Source: Streptomyces sp. ICC1 | GTDB lineage: Bacteria > Actinomycetota > Actinomycetes > Streptomycetales > Streptomycetaceae | Assembly: GCF_003287935.1 (NCBI RefSeq) | Contig: NZ_CP030287.1 | Span: 8,303,369-8,367,368, forward strand | DNA length: 64,000 nt | Direction of reading: 5' to 3' | Shown: in pieces, positions 25,608 to 38,302 of the stretch | Numbering within the stretch: the stretch's first letter is position 1 | Layout: each line of letters begins with the position of its first letter | Made by a program: the position numbers and the translations under genes | The notes under the pieces: generated by a model | Seen by the model: the letters and a program-made list of their open reading frames with translations, nothing else | What the model was told of the DNA's origin: nothing | Databases searched by the model: none

Positions 25608-26384
25608 TTGAGCAAATCCGACGACTCCTCCGCGGGTCCCCGTCGCCGTGCCAGACCGGTCCGGCTGCTCACGGCCGCCGTTTTCGCCCTGGCCGGCTTG
25701 ATCTTCGTCACCAGCTTCAACACCTCCAAGGGTACGAACATCCGCACGGACGCCTCGCTCCTCAAGCTGTCCGACCTGATCCACGAGCGCAGCCAGAACA
25801 ACCTGGACCTCGAGAAGAGCACCGCGACGGCCCGCGGCCAGGTCGACGCCCTGGCCGACCGGGACAACGGCAGCACCAAGGCGGAGGACGCCCGGCTCGC
25901 CGCACTGCGCGCCGCCTCGGGCACCGAGGAGATCACCGGCAAGGCCGTCACGGTCACCCTGAACGACGCGCCTCCCAACGCCACGGCCCGCATCCCCAAC
26001 GTTCCCGAGCCCCAGCCCAACGACCTGGTGATCCACCAGCAGGACCTCCAGGCCGTGGTGAACGCCCTGTGGCAGGGCGGCGCCGAGGGCATCCAGGTCA
26101 TGGACCAGCGCCTGATCTCCACCAGCGCCGTGCGCTGCGTGGGCAACACCCTGATCCTCCAGGGCCGGGTGTACTCGCCCCCGTACAAGGTGACGGCGGT
26201 CGGCGACCCGGGCGCGCTGAAGAAGGCCCTCGCGGCCTCGCCCGCGCTGCAGAACTACCAGCTGTACGTGAACGCGTACGGACTGGGCTGGAAAGTGGAC
26301 GAGCACAAGGCGCTGACACTGCCGGGGTACTCCGGCACAGTGGACCTCCACTATGCGAAGCCGCTGGAGTCCGCCACCCCGTGA
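25608..26384 (+). CDS. DUF881 exported protein
   Basis: The 258-residue protein has one N-terminal membrane segment (LLTAAVFALAGLIFVTSF, about 20-38) and an extracytoplasmic DUF881 domain with a coiled coil (about 60-95) and conserved NALWQGGAEGIQVMDQRLI. A TTG at 25608 after AAGGAGAAGG is preferred to GTG 25584, which lacks a ribosome site. Such proteins sit between crgA and class E sortase genes in Streptomyces, as here. Confidence 0.85.
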   Translation: MSKSDDSSAGPRRRARPVRLLTAAVFALAGLIFVTSFNTSKGTNIRTDASLLKLSDLIHERSQNNLDLEKSTATARGQVDALADRDNGSTKAEDARLAALRAASGTEEITGKAVTVTLNDAPPNATARIPNVPEPQPNDLVIHQQDLQAVVNALWQGGAEGIQVMDQRLISTSAVRCVGNTLILQGRVYSPPYKVTAVGDPGALKKALAASPALQNYQLYVNAYGLGWKVDEHKALTLPGYSGTVDLHYAKPLESATP

Positions 26385-26618
26385 CCGTGACGTCGACGTA
26401 CCGCGCCTGCTGGTACGGACGTTCAGCGAGGTGTGCCTGACCGCCGGCTCCCTGATCGTGCTCTTCACGGCCTACGTGATGCTGTGGACCGGGGTCAAGG
26501 CCGACCAGGCCATGGACGGCGAGATGGCCCGGATGCGCGACCGCTGGGCGGCCGTCCCCGCGGCCGCGGCCGCACCGGCCCCGCAAGCCGCCCCGGCCCC
26601 CGAAGCCGCACCGGCCCC
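26353..26618 (+). CDS. srtE: Class E sortase, N-terminal fragment
   Basis: About 88 residues remain: a basic N-terminus, one membrane helix (about 25-48, LTAGSLIVLFTAYVMLW), TGVKADQAMDGEMARM and an Ala/Pro linker. This matches the start of actinobacterial SrtE proteins, which join LAXTG surface proteins to the wall. The catalytic domain with TLxTC is missing because the sequence runs into library adapter DNA at 26619. Start is overlapped with the DUF881 end by 32 bp; position after DUF881 supports the call. Confidence 0.7.
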
Positions 26619-26779
26619 CTATACACATCTGACGCCGGCGGCGAACCACAAATTAATCGATCTAAGATATGATCACGTGGATCGGGTGCAGGAACACGTC
26701 ATTTTTGTTTTATCAAGCAGAAGCGGGCAACGAAGTAAATGCGTAGTCTGGGGGGCCCGGAGGTGGGAATAGAGGACAG
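26619..26779. other. Illumina adapter concatemer (synthetic, non-genomic)
   Basis: Five library elements are recognisable in order. TATACACATCTGACGC with a degraded GCCGACGA (26620-26644) is the read-1 adapter complement. The region 26677-26703 resembles the P5 complement. CAAGCAGAAG then CGGGCAACGA (26714-26733) is P7, followed by an 8-nt index-like spacer. GTCTGGGGGGCCCGG (26746-26760) corresponds to the read-2 primer part and 26761-26779 to the 19-nt mosaic end. No coding frame crosses it sensibly. It joins a truncated sortase gene to an unrelated locus. Confidence 0.95.
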
Positions 26780-26796
26780 GCCCAACTGGGGCCTGT

Positions 26797-26975
26797 GGGG
26801 GGGCAGAGCCCGCTCTGGCCCGTGGGGAGGCAGAGCCCGCTCCAGCCCGTCCGGCGTTTGAGGACCGGGGTCCGGGGCGGAGCCCCGGGGCCTCGGGCGC
26901 AGCCCGGGCCCGGCGGGTCCGGGCTGCGCCCGGGGAACGGGGGAAGGGCGGGGAGGGGACCTGCCCCGCAGGGGT
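26797..26975. repeat. GC-rich Streptomyces-type dispersed intergenic repeat
   Basis: The stretch contains a direct repeat GGCAGAGCCCGCTC (26802 and 26829), the phrase CAGCCCGTCCGGCGTTTGAG (26844-26863) that recurs between genes in many Streptomyces genomes (from memory), and a 13-bp hairpin (GGGCGCAGCCCGG, 26895-26907, with 26919-26931). No credible gene is present. It occupies the place where ftsI should follow ftsL, so the assembly may have jumped here through the repeat. Confidence 0.55.
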
Positions 26976-26988
26976 GCGTGTCACGGCG

Positions 26989-27498
26989 TCACCGTCCAGG
27001 GGTCTGGGAGGGCTGGGGCGCTCCGGCCGGTGCCGGCGGCGCAGCGGGGGTGGCCGATCCCGAAGGGGCCGGCGCCGGGGAGCCGGCCGGGCTGGGTACG
27101 GCTCCGGCCGGTGCGGACGAGGCCGGCGGAGCGGACGGCGGGGGCGGCTCCGCCGCGGGGGACGCGGCGCCGGCGACCTTGCCGTCCGGGCCGATGAAGA
27201 CCGGGCTGCCCCCGGGCACCAGGCCCAGCTCGTGCGCCCGCCGCTGCAGCGCGTCCGGCGCCGAGTAGCCGTCCACGTCCCGCTGCAGCGCCTGCTCCTC
27301 GTCCGTGAGCACGGTGGTCTCCTTGCGCAGCTTGCTCAGCTGGAAGGAGCCCTGGTTCAGTGCCGAGTTCAGCAGCAGCAGGCTGATCAGCCCGCCGCCG
27401 AGCAGCGCGACCACCAGCAGGACGAACGGCGTGCGCGCCGCCTGTCCGGCCGGGCTCCCGGCCAGGACCCGCCCGAAGCGTCCCCCGCGTGGACTCAC
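26989..27498 (-). CDS. ftsL: Cell division protein FtsL
   Basis: The 169-residue protein has a short cytoplasmic N-terminus, one membrane helix (about 24-46, [21 protein letters not shown]), and a coiled-coil-like extracytoplasmic segment (about 50-95) including [18 protein letters not shown]. The C-terminal half is a Pro/Ala/Ser tail. GTG at 27498 overlaps the rsmH stop (GTGA). FtsL bridges FtsQ/DivIC and FtsW/FtsI at the septum. The ftsI gene expected next is absent. Confidence 0.85.
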   Translation of the reverse strand: MSPRGGRFGRVLAGSPAGQAARTPFVLLVVALLGGGLISLLLLNSALNQGSFQLSKLRKETTVLTDEEQALQRDVDGYSAPDALQRRAHELGLVPGGSPVFIGPDGKVAGAASPAAEPPPPSAPPASSAPAGAVPSPAGSPAPAPSGSATPAAPPAPAGAPQPSQTPGR

Positions 27499-28454
27499 AG
27501 CCGCGCCTCCCGGATCCGTTCCACCCCGCGGAAGCGGGCCGGCGCGGCACGCCGGTTCTCCGCGATCTCCTCCTCCGTCGGCAGTTCCGCGCCGCGCGTG
27601 AGGAGCTTCAGCTTCGGCTGGTACTTCTCCGGTACGACCGGCAGCCCGGGCGGGGCCGTGTTGGCCGCGCCGGCCGCGAAGACCTGCTTGACGAGGCGGT
27701 CCTCCAGCGAGTGGTAGGAGAGCACCGCGATCCGCCCGCCGACCGCGATCCGGTCCACCGCGGCCGGGATGGCCCGCTCCAGTCCGGACAGCTCGCCGTT
27801 GACCTCGATGCGCAGCGCCTGGAAGGTGCGCTTGGCGGGGTTGCCGCCGGTCCGCTTCGCCGCCTGCGGGAGGGAGTCGCGGATCAGTTCGACCAGGCGC
27901 GCGCTGTTGGTGAAGGGGTTTTTGTCCCGCTCGCGCACGACGGCGGACACGATCCGCTTGGCCTGCTTCTCCTCGCCGTACTGGCGCAGGATGCGGACCA
28001 GCTCGCCGGGCGCGTAGGTGTTGAGCACCTCGGCCGCGCTGATGCCGGTCGTCTGGTCCATCCGCATGTCCAGCGGCGCGTCCTGCGCGTAGGCGAAGCC
28101 GCGGTCGGCCTCGTCCAACTGCATGGAGGAGACGCCGAGGTCGAAGAGGATGCCCTGGACGGCGGGGATGCGCAGGCCGTCCAGTACGTCGGCCAGGTCC
28201 GCGTAGATGGCGTGGACGAGGGTGGCCCGGTCGCCGAAGGGCGCCAGGCGCTCCCCGGAGAGGCGCAGGGCCTCCTTGTCGCGGTCCAGGCCGATCAGGT
28301 GGGCCTCGGGGAACCGGGTCAGCAGGGCCTCGCTGTGGCCGCCGAGGCCGAGGGTGCAGTCGACGACGACGGCCCCGGGCCTCTCCAGTGCCGGGGCCAA
28401 CAGGTCCAGGCACCGCTGGAGCATCACCGGGACGTGTCGGGACTCGCTAGTCAA
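27495..28454 (-). CDS. rsmH: 16S rRNA (cytosine-1402-N4)-methyltransferase RsmH
   Basis: The 319-residue methyltransferase has [13 protein letters not shown] at the start, SAM-binding [13 protein letters not shown] (about residue 37) and [11 protein letters not shown] (about 55), [19 protein letters not shown] (about 104-122) and [11 protein letters not shown] near the C-terminus. Length is normal. The TTG at 28454 follows GAGAGGG. It is the first gene of the division and cell wall (dcw) cluster and is translationally coupled to ftsL. The 315 bp upstream hold no gene and presumably the divergent promoters. Confidence 0.95.
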   Translation of the reverse strand: MTSESRHVPVMLQRCLDLLAPALERPGAVVVDCTLGLGGHSEALLTRFPEAHLIGLDRDKEALRLSGERLAPFGDRATLVHAIYADLADVLDGLRIPAVQGILFDLGVSSMQLDEADRGFAYAQDAPLDMRMDQTTGISAAEVLNTYAPGELVRILRQYGEEKQAKRIVSAVVRERDKNPFTNSARLVELIRDSLPQAAKRTGGNPAKRTFQALRIEVNGELSGLERAIPAAVDRIAVGGRIAVLSYHSLEDRLVKQVFAAGAANTAPPGLPVVPEKYQPKLKLLTRGAELPTEEEIAENRRAAPARFRGVERIREARL

Positions 28455-28768
28455 AGCGCCCTCTCAGATAACGGCGCGGCAGGCATACGCCGCGCCGCGC
28501 ACGCGGAGTCTTACCAAAGTGGCCGGGCGGCCGCTTTCGGGCCGGGCTCCGGCCGGTTTCGCGTCACTTTAGTGCAACGGTCGCCGCGGTCAACGAACCG
28601 CCCCGCGCGCCGTGCGCCGCTCTCCCGACGAACCGGCGAACGCCCCGAATCACCCGGATGGGCGCCTGCCCCTCACCCCTGTGGGTTAGCTCACAACAAG
28701 GCGTCGTGACCTTCTTTGTCCACCCTCACTCAATGCCCGGACGTGCTGTGACCACTAACGTCGTACCC
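28455..28768. promoter_or_regulatory. Intergenic promoter region between rsmH and carbonic anhydrase
   Basis: No gene is seen in this 314-bp region between divergent genes. It must hold the dcw promoter on the minus strand and the carbonic anhydrase promoter on the plus strand. I see no confident -35/-10 pair. CACCGGATGG-type and GTGACC repeats are present but unremarkable. Confidence 0.4.
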
Positions 28769-29320
28769 ATGACGACTTCCGTACCCGTGCCCGCCGAGTC
28801 CGCCGTCAAGGTCACCGGCGACCGTTCCGTCACCGACCGGCTGGTGGCATCGAACCGCGACTACGCCGCGGAATTCACCGATCCCGGCATGGACGCCCGC
28901 CCCGTCCTCCACGTGGCCGTCGTGGCCTGTATGGACGCCCGCCTCGACCTGCACGCCGCCCTCGGCCTGGAGCTTGGTGACTGTCACACGATCCGCAACG
29001 CCGGCGGCGTGGTCACCGACGACACCATCCGCTCCCTCACCATCAGCCAGCGGGCGCTGGGCACCCGCACGGTGATACTCATCCACCACACCGGCTGTGG
29101 CCTCGAAAGCCTGACCGAGGACTTCCGCCACGAGCTGGAGGACGAGGTCGGGCAGCGCCCCGCCTGGGCCGTCGAGGCCTTCCGGGACGTGGACCAGGAC
29201 GTCCGCCAGTCCATGCAGCGGGTCCGCACGAACCCCTTCCTCCCCCACAAGGACGATGTGCGAGGCTTCGTCTTCGACGTGCACACCGGGCTCCTGAGGG
29301 AGATCGATCCCACCTCGTGA
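28769..29320 (+). CDS. Beta-class carbonic anhydrase-like protein
   Basis: The 183-residue protein has the beta-carbonic anhydrase zinc and dyad motifs: VACMDARLDLHAALGL (Cys, Asp-Arg dyad, about residues 54-70) and IHHTGCGLES (His and Cys zinc ligands, about 109-118). It is at the short end of the family, like the subset found beside moxR in Streptomyces. ATG at 28769 is the best start. Its role is bicarbonate/CO2 interconversion if active. Confidence 0.88.
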   Translation: MTTSVPVPAESAVKVTGDRSVTDRLVASNRDYAAEFTDPGMDARPVLHVAVVACMDARLDLHAALGLELGDCHTIRNAGGVVTDDTIRSLTISQRALGTRTVILIHHTGCGLESLTEDFRHELEDEVGQRPAWAVEAFRDVDQDVRQSMQRVRTNPFLPHKDDVRGFVFDVHTGLLREIDPTS

Positions 29321-29476
29321 GTGACACGGGACCGCAACGCCGTCAAGAATGCGGGGAGACGTCACCCGGAGGACCTCCGGGCCGGTGTCCGCACTCTCGC
29401 TTTTCTGAGGTGTTTCGGGGTGGGCCGGTCCGTGCCATGCGCGCGTCGGCCCTGGGATTGGGTCGAGGAGAACCAG

Positions 29477-30486
<1,010 letters not shown>

Positions 30487-30487
<1 letters not shown>

Positions 30488-31899
30488 TGAGCGCCGGTGC
30501 CCCGCACGGCGCCGGCGGCCCGGACGCGCGGGAAGGCGGCGGGTTCCGCGCGTCGCTGGCCGGGCTGACCACCCGCGGCCGCTCCTTCCTGGCCGCCGGG
30601 GTCGCGGCCGCGCTGTGCGCGTACGTCCTGGGCCAGTCGGAGCTGCTCCGGGTCGGCCTGCTGCTCGCCGTACTGCCGCTGATCTGTGTCCTGGCCCTGC
30701 ACCGCACCCGCCACCGGGTCTCCGGCAGCCGCCGGCTGAACCCGATGCGGGTGCCCGCCGGTGCCGAGGCCCGGGTGCAGCTGCGCGTGGACAACACCTC
30801 CCGGATGCCCACCGGCCTGCTGATGCTCCAGGACCGGGTGCCCTACGTGCTCGGCCCGCGGCCCCGCTTCGTCCTGGACCGGGTGGAGCCGGGCGGCCGC
30901 CGCGAGGTGTCCTACCGGGTCCGCTCCGACCTGCGCGGGTGCTATCCGCTGGGCCCCCTGCAACTGCGCCTCTCCGACCCCTTCGGGCTGGTCGAGCTGA
31001 CCCGCTCCTTCTCCGCCTACGACACCCTCACGGTCATCCCGCGCACCGAGGCGCTGCCGGTGGTCCGCTTCACCGGCGAGTCCTCCGGCTACGGCGACGG
31101 CAGCCGCCGCTCGCTGGCCCTGGCCGGCGAGGACGACGTGATCCCGCGCGGCTACCGGCGCGGCGACGACCTGCGCCGGGTGCACTGGCGCTCCACGGCC
31201 CGCTACGGCGAGCTGATGGTGCGCCGCGAGGAGCAGCCGCAGCGCAGCCGGGCCACCGTGCTGCTGGACACCCGGCGCCTCGCCTTCGAGGGCGCCGGCC
31301 CCGACTCGGCCTTCGAGTGGGCCGTCTCGGGCACCGCTTCGGCCCTGGTGCACCTGTTGGAGCAGGGCTTCTCGGTGCGGCTGCTGACCGACACCGGGGA
31401 CTGCGTGCCCCGCGAGGGCGGCGGCTTCACCTCCGGCGGGCAGGAGTCCGCGGAGGCCGCGGGGCTGATGATGGACACCCTCGCGGTGGTCTCCCACTCC
31501 GACGGCGCCGGGCTGTCCCGCGCGTACGACGCGGTCCGGGGCAGCGGGACGGGCAGCGGTTTCGGCGGAGCCGGCGGTGACGGGCTCCTCATCGCCTTCT
31601 TCGGAGACCTGGACGACGTACAGACGGAACTGGCGGCCAAGATGTGCCGCCGCAGCGGAGGGGCCGTGGCGTTCGTACTGGACTCCGCGGACTGGTCCGG
31701 GCGGCCGCCCGGGCTGGCCTCAGTGATGGCGCAGGGGCTGCCTCCGCTCCAGGAGCGCCTCGGCAGGCTGCGGGACGCGGGCTGGACCGCGCTGGCCGCC
31801 CCGCCCGGGGTGGCCTTCGGGGAGCTGTGGCGCCAGGCCGGCCACGCCCCGATCGGGACGGGCGGCGGTTCGGGTTCGGCGGGGGGCTGGGGAGGTAGC
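30487..31899 (+). CDS. DUF58 membrane protein (3' end cut by adapter)
   Basis: The 471 residues present include two N-terminal membrane helices (about 30-70), a beta-rich middle and the DUF58 core motif RGYRRGDDLRRVHWRSTARYGELMVRR (about 218-244), followed by a VWA-like region. The sequence is near full length for the family when it meets the Nextera adapter at 31900. The open frame continues for another 1200 codons but in a non-coding frame of the pullulanase gene; that 1673-codon reading is spurious. Confidence 0.88.
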
Positions 31900-31932
31900 T
31901 CGTCGGCAGCGTCAGAGGTGTATAAGAGCCAG
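31900..31932 (+). other. Nextera read-1 adapter remnant (synthetic)
   Basis: TCGTCGGCAGCGTC followed by a mosaic end with two mismatches (31917 and 31929) matches the 33-nt Nextera read-1 oligo. It separates the DUF58 gene from a pullulanase fragment read in a different frame, so it is a chimeric join. Confidence 0.95.
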
Positions 31933-31933
31933 G

Positions 31934-35425
<3,492 letters not shown>

Positions 35426-35494
35426 GCCGGGGCCGGGGTGGTCCGCACCAGGACGGGGCGCGGGTGCCGGTGGGGGTGCCGGCACGGGTGCGCG

Positions 35495-36052
35495 TCAGAC
35501 GAGCGTGAGCTGGTCGAGCCGCTTCTCCAGCAGGATCACCCCGTACACCTGCCCGTCCTTGCCCACCTTGTGGGGGAACTCCCCGACCACCCGGTAGCCC
35601 GCGCCCTGGTAGTACGCGAGCAGCCGGGGGTTGGTGGAGACGCAGTCCAGCCGCGCCCGTTCGCGGCCGGTCCTGGCGATGCGCCGCTCGGCATGTTCGA
35701 GCAGCCGCCGGCCGGCCCCGACGGGCGCGGCCTCGCGTTCGACCATCAGACGGTGCACGTAGCCGGCGACGGGGGGCTGGACGCCCCAGGCCTCCTCGTC
35801 GGACCACCACAGCTCGTAGGCCCCGACGGCGTGCCCGTCGCCGTCGGAGGCCAGCCAGACCTCGCCCTCGCGCATGATCGCCCGGAAGTGCGCGGCGTCC
35901 TTCTCCCCGGGCTTCCACTGCTCGATGCCCTGCCCGCGCATCCAGCGGGCGGCCTGGTCGTACAGCGCCACGAGCGTGCCCGTGTCCTTCTCCCCGGCCG
36001 TCCGGAACAAGATCCCGTCGTCAATGATCACGCGGGCATTATTGCGCGCCAT
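35495..36052 (-). CDS. GNAT acetyltransferase
   Basis: The protein of about 185 residues has a GNAT fold: LFRTAGEKDTGTLVALYDQAARW at the start, MVEREAAPVGAGRRLLEHAE (acetyl-CoA loop, about residue 120) and STNPRLLAYYQGAGYRVVGE (motif B, about 150). The start is uncertain: ATG 36052 or GTG 36031, neither with a ribosome site, while homologues start near IIDDGILFR. It is convergent with the pullulanase gene. The substrate is unknown. Confidence 0.8.
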   Translation of the reverse strand: MARNNARVIIDDGILFRTAGEKDTGTLVALYDQAARWMRGQGIEQWKPGEKDAAHFRAIMREGEVWLASDGDGHAVGAYELWWSDEEAWGVQPPVAGYVHRLMVEREAAPVGAGRRLLEHAERRIARTGRERARLDCVSTNPRLLAYYQGAGYRVVGEFPHKVGKDGQVYGVILLEKRLDQLTLV

Positions 36053-36103
36053 TTGATCAAGGAGCGCCCAGGAATCGCTCAACGGGCTCCGCTCGACGTG
36101 CAC

Positions 36104-36190
36104 GGTTCAGCGCGGACCGTTCAGCGCGGACCGTGCGGCGCGGACCGTTCAGCGTGGGCCGTGCGGCGCGGCTCGTTCAGCGCGGCTCGG
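36104..36190. repeat. Short tandem repeat array (about 15-bp unit)
   Basis: Degenerate copies of GTTCAGCGCGGACCG and GTGCGGCGCGGACCG alternate about six times between the GNAT upstream region and the end of the TetR gene, the last copy overlapping the TetR stop. It may be a slippage-prone locus. No regulatory protein is suggested. Confidence 0.7.
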
Positions 36191-36899
36191 GCACCGTGGT
36201 GCCGTACAGGGCCGGCGTCAGCGCCACCAGCCGTCCCACCAGCTCCCCGAACGGCCCGTCGGCCGGCTCGTCCGCGAGGATCCGTACGAGGATGCCCGCC
36301 ATCTCCGTGTCGTACGCGGCGCTGACCGCGGCCAGCGCCGCGAAATCGTGCACGAGCTGCAGTTCCAGCTCGCCGCGCGGGATCTTCCGGCCGTCCAGCC
36401 AGATCAGCGCGGTCGACTCGGCGAGCGAGACCCACGAGCGCACGACGAGCGCGAGCCGCGCGGGCGGCTTCTCCACGCCGAGGTGCGCGAGGATCTGCTC
36501 GTACGCCGCCTGCCGCACCTCGTCGATCATCGCGTTGGCCCGGCTGCTGCCGACGGCGGGGCCGCCCCGCATCAAAGCCGAGAACCCGGGCCCGTGATCG
36601 TCGACGAAGGCGAAGAACCGACCCATCACCCGCAGCAGCCGCGCACCGAGAGGCCCCTCCTGCGGCTCCACGAACCGCAGCGCCAGCTCGTCGGCGGCCC
36701 GGCGCAACGCGGCCTCGTACAGGCTCAGTTTGCCCGGAAAGTAGTGGTAGACGAGCGGCCGGGATATCCCCGCCGCCGCCGCGATCTCGTCGATGGACAC
36801 ATCGTCGGGCGACCGGTGGCTGAACAGCTCCAGCGCCACCCCGATCAGCTGCTGCCGCCGCTCCTCGACACCCATCCTGCGCCGCACCCCGGTTGTCAT
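36177..36899 (-). CDS. TetR-family transcriptional regulator
   Basis: The 240-residue protein has an N-terminal HTH (RQQLIGVALELFSHRSPDDVSIDEIAAAAGISRPLVYHYFPGK, about residues 14-58) and a helical ligand-binding C-terminus. The ATG at 36899 fits homologues (MTTGVRRRMGVEERR). The stop lies in the tandem repeat. No target gene is evident because the flanking DNA is a join on one side. Confidence 0.88.
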   Translation of the reverse strand: MTTGVRRRMGVEERRQQLIGVALELFSHRSPDDVSIDEIAAAAGISRPLVYHYFPGKLSLYEAALRRAADELALRFVEPQEGPLGARLLRVMGRFFAFVDDHGPGFSALMRGGPAVGSSRANAMIDEVRQAAYEQILAHLGVEKPPARLALVVRSWVSLAESTALIWLDGRKIPRGELELQLVHDFAALAAVSAAYDTEMAGILVRILADEPADGPFGELVGRLVALTPALYGTTVPEPR

Positions 36900-37123
36900 G
36901 CGGGACACCCTACTGCGCGACCCGGCGGGCACCCCCGGCGGACGCCCCGGTGACCGTCCCGGTGGCCGCCCCGGTGGGGGCGGTGGCCACTGTGGCCTGC
37001 GGCTTTAACGGGCGTTTAGCCGTGGGGAGTCCACTCCGGGTGTCTGCCGCAGGGGTGCGGCCGGATTCGTTTCACGCCGGATCGGGGATCCGGCGTCACT
37101 TGGGGAAGTTGACACGATGCCTC
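36900..37123. other. Gene-free region upstream of the TetR gene, ending at a join
   Basis: Proline/glycine-repeat-like DNA (GGCGGACGCCCCGGTGACCG and variants) is followed by a somewhat AT-richer stretch (37060-37120) that could hold a promoter. I see no gene. At 37124 the sequence becomes an inverted copy of part of pafC, so the right end is a join. Confidence 0.4.
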
Positions 37124-37178
37124 CATGGAGGGGTGGTGCCACCTCTCCGAGGCGCGGCGCACCTTCCGTCTCGACCGG
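37124..37178 (+). repeat. Inverted 55-bp copy of an internal pafC segment
   Basis: This segment is the exact reverse complement of 37556-37610. On the plus strand it encodes MEGWCHLSEARRTFRLDR, the same residues that pafC encodes on the minus strand. Identity begins and ends abruptly. This is typical of a fold-back (inverted chimera) artefact. Confidence 0.9.
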
Positions 37179-38182
37179 CCCCCGGCGCCCGTGTCCTCGA
37201 CGCCCCTGACCTCTACACCCGTGTCCTCATAGGCGGCGAGCGCCTCCCGGGCCGCCTGCCGCGCGCTGTCCGCCAGCTCCACGGGGGCCACGATGCGCCC
37301 CTCGCGGCCCAGCCGCAGCGCCAGCCGGCGCAGCGAGGCCGGGTCCGGGCTGCGCAGGGTGATCCGCAGTCCGCCCTCGGGCAACTCCTCGGCACTGTCG
37401 TGCGGGTAGTACTCGGCGACCCAGCGCCCGCCCGGACCGACCTCGACCACGACCTCCGGGTCCTCGGCGGCCGGCTGGACCAGCCCCACCGACAGGTCGC
37501 GCGGCTCGATGGCCGGCGGGTCGGAGCGCTCGTCGAGCAGCCGGATCTCCGCGACCCGGTCGAGACGGAAGGTGCGCCGCGCCTCGGAGAGGTGGCACCA
37601 CCCCTCCATGTAGGTGTGCCCGACCGCGAACAGCCGGATCGGGTCGACGGTGCGCTCGGTCAGCTCGTCGCGCGCCGGCGAGTAGTAGCGCAGCCACACC
37701 CGCTTCCGCTCGGAGATCGCCCGGTCCACATCGGCGAAGACCCCGCCCTCGGACTCGAAGGTCACCGAGAGCCGGGAGCTGGCCCCGGCCGCCTCGCCGG
37801 CCGCCGCCTCCAGCTTCGCCGTGGCCCGCAGCAGGGCGTCGCGGTCGCTCTCGCGCAACCCCGGCAGGGTGGCCACCGCGCGGGCGGCGACCAGCAGCGC
37901 GGTCGCCTCGTCGGCGGCCAGCCGCAGCGGCTCGGCCGTGGACTCCCCCGAGGCGTCGGGATTGCGCCACCAGATGCGCTCCCCGTCGGTGTCGATGTCG
38001 AGCAGGTCCCCGCCCCGGAAGCTGGTCCCGCACATGGGGAGCACGTCGAGGTCCGAGATCAGCTCGTCCTCGGTGATCCCGAAGGCGCGGGCCACGTCGG
38101 CGACGTACGCGCCGGGGCGCTCACGCAGATAGGTCACCAGGGACAGCATCCGGCGCGTCTGGTCGATGGCGTTGGCAGCCAT
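37179..38182 (-). CDS. pafC: WYL-domain regulator PafC (3' end disrupted)
   Basis: The protein starts at ATG 38182 after GGGGGAGA (MAANAIDQTRRMLSLVTYLRE), with an N-terminal winged helix (to about 60) and a WYL domain (about 145-235) containing ERKRVWLRYYSPARDE and MEGWCHLSEARRTFRLDRV. A WCX C-terminal domain (about 245-325) ends ARQAAREALAAYEDT. The last residues run into the inverted 55-bp copy, so the natural stop is lost. PafB/PafC form the heterodimeric activator of the RecA-independent mycobacterial/actinobacterial DNA-damage response. Confidence 0.85.
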
Positions 38183-38302
38183 GCTGGTACGTCTCCCCCT
38201 CAGGGCGTTGCTCACTGGATTCGCGCGGCCGGCCACGGCCCCGCGCGGATTGCGTACGGCTACGCGCCCGTCCGCGCTCGCGCGCGGCCCGGCACGGCCC
38301 GG

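Noticed and set aside
26641..26740. AT-rich regulatory or horizontally acquired island
   Set aside because: The low GC is explained by adapter and index oligonucleotides, not by foreign DNA.
26989..28413. A 474-residue minus-strand open frame covering ftsL and most of rsmH
   Set aside because: Only its C-terminal 169 residues are coding (ftsL); the rest is a Gly/Arg/Pro-rich shadow of rsmH.
36104..36190. CRISPR array
   Set aside because: Units of about 15 bp are contiguous and degenerate, with no unique spacers and no cas genes in the window.
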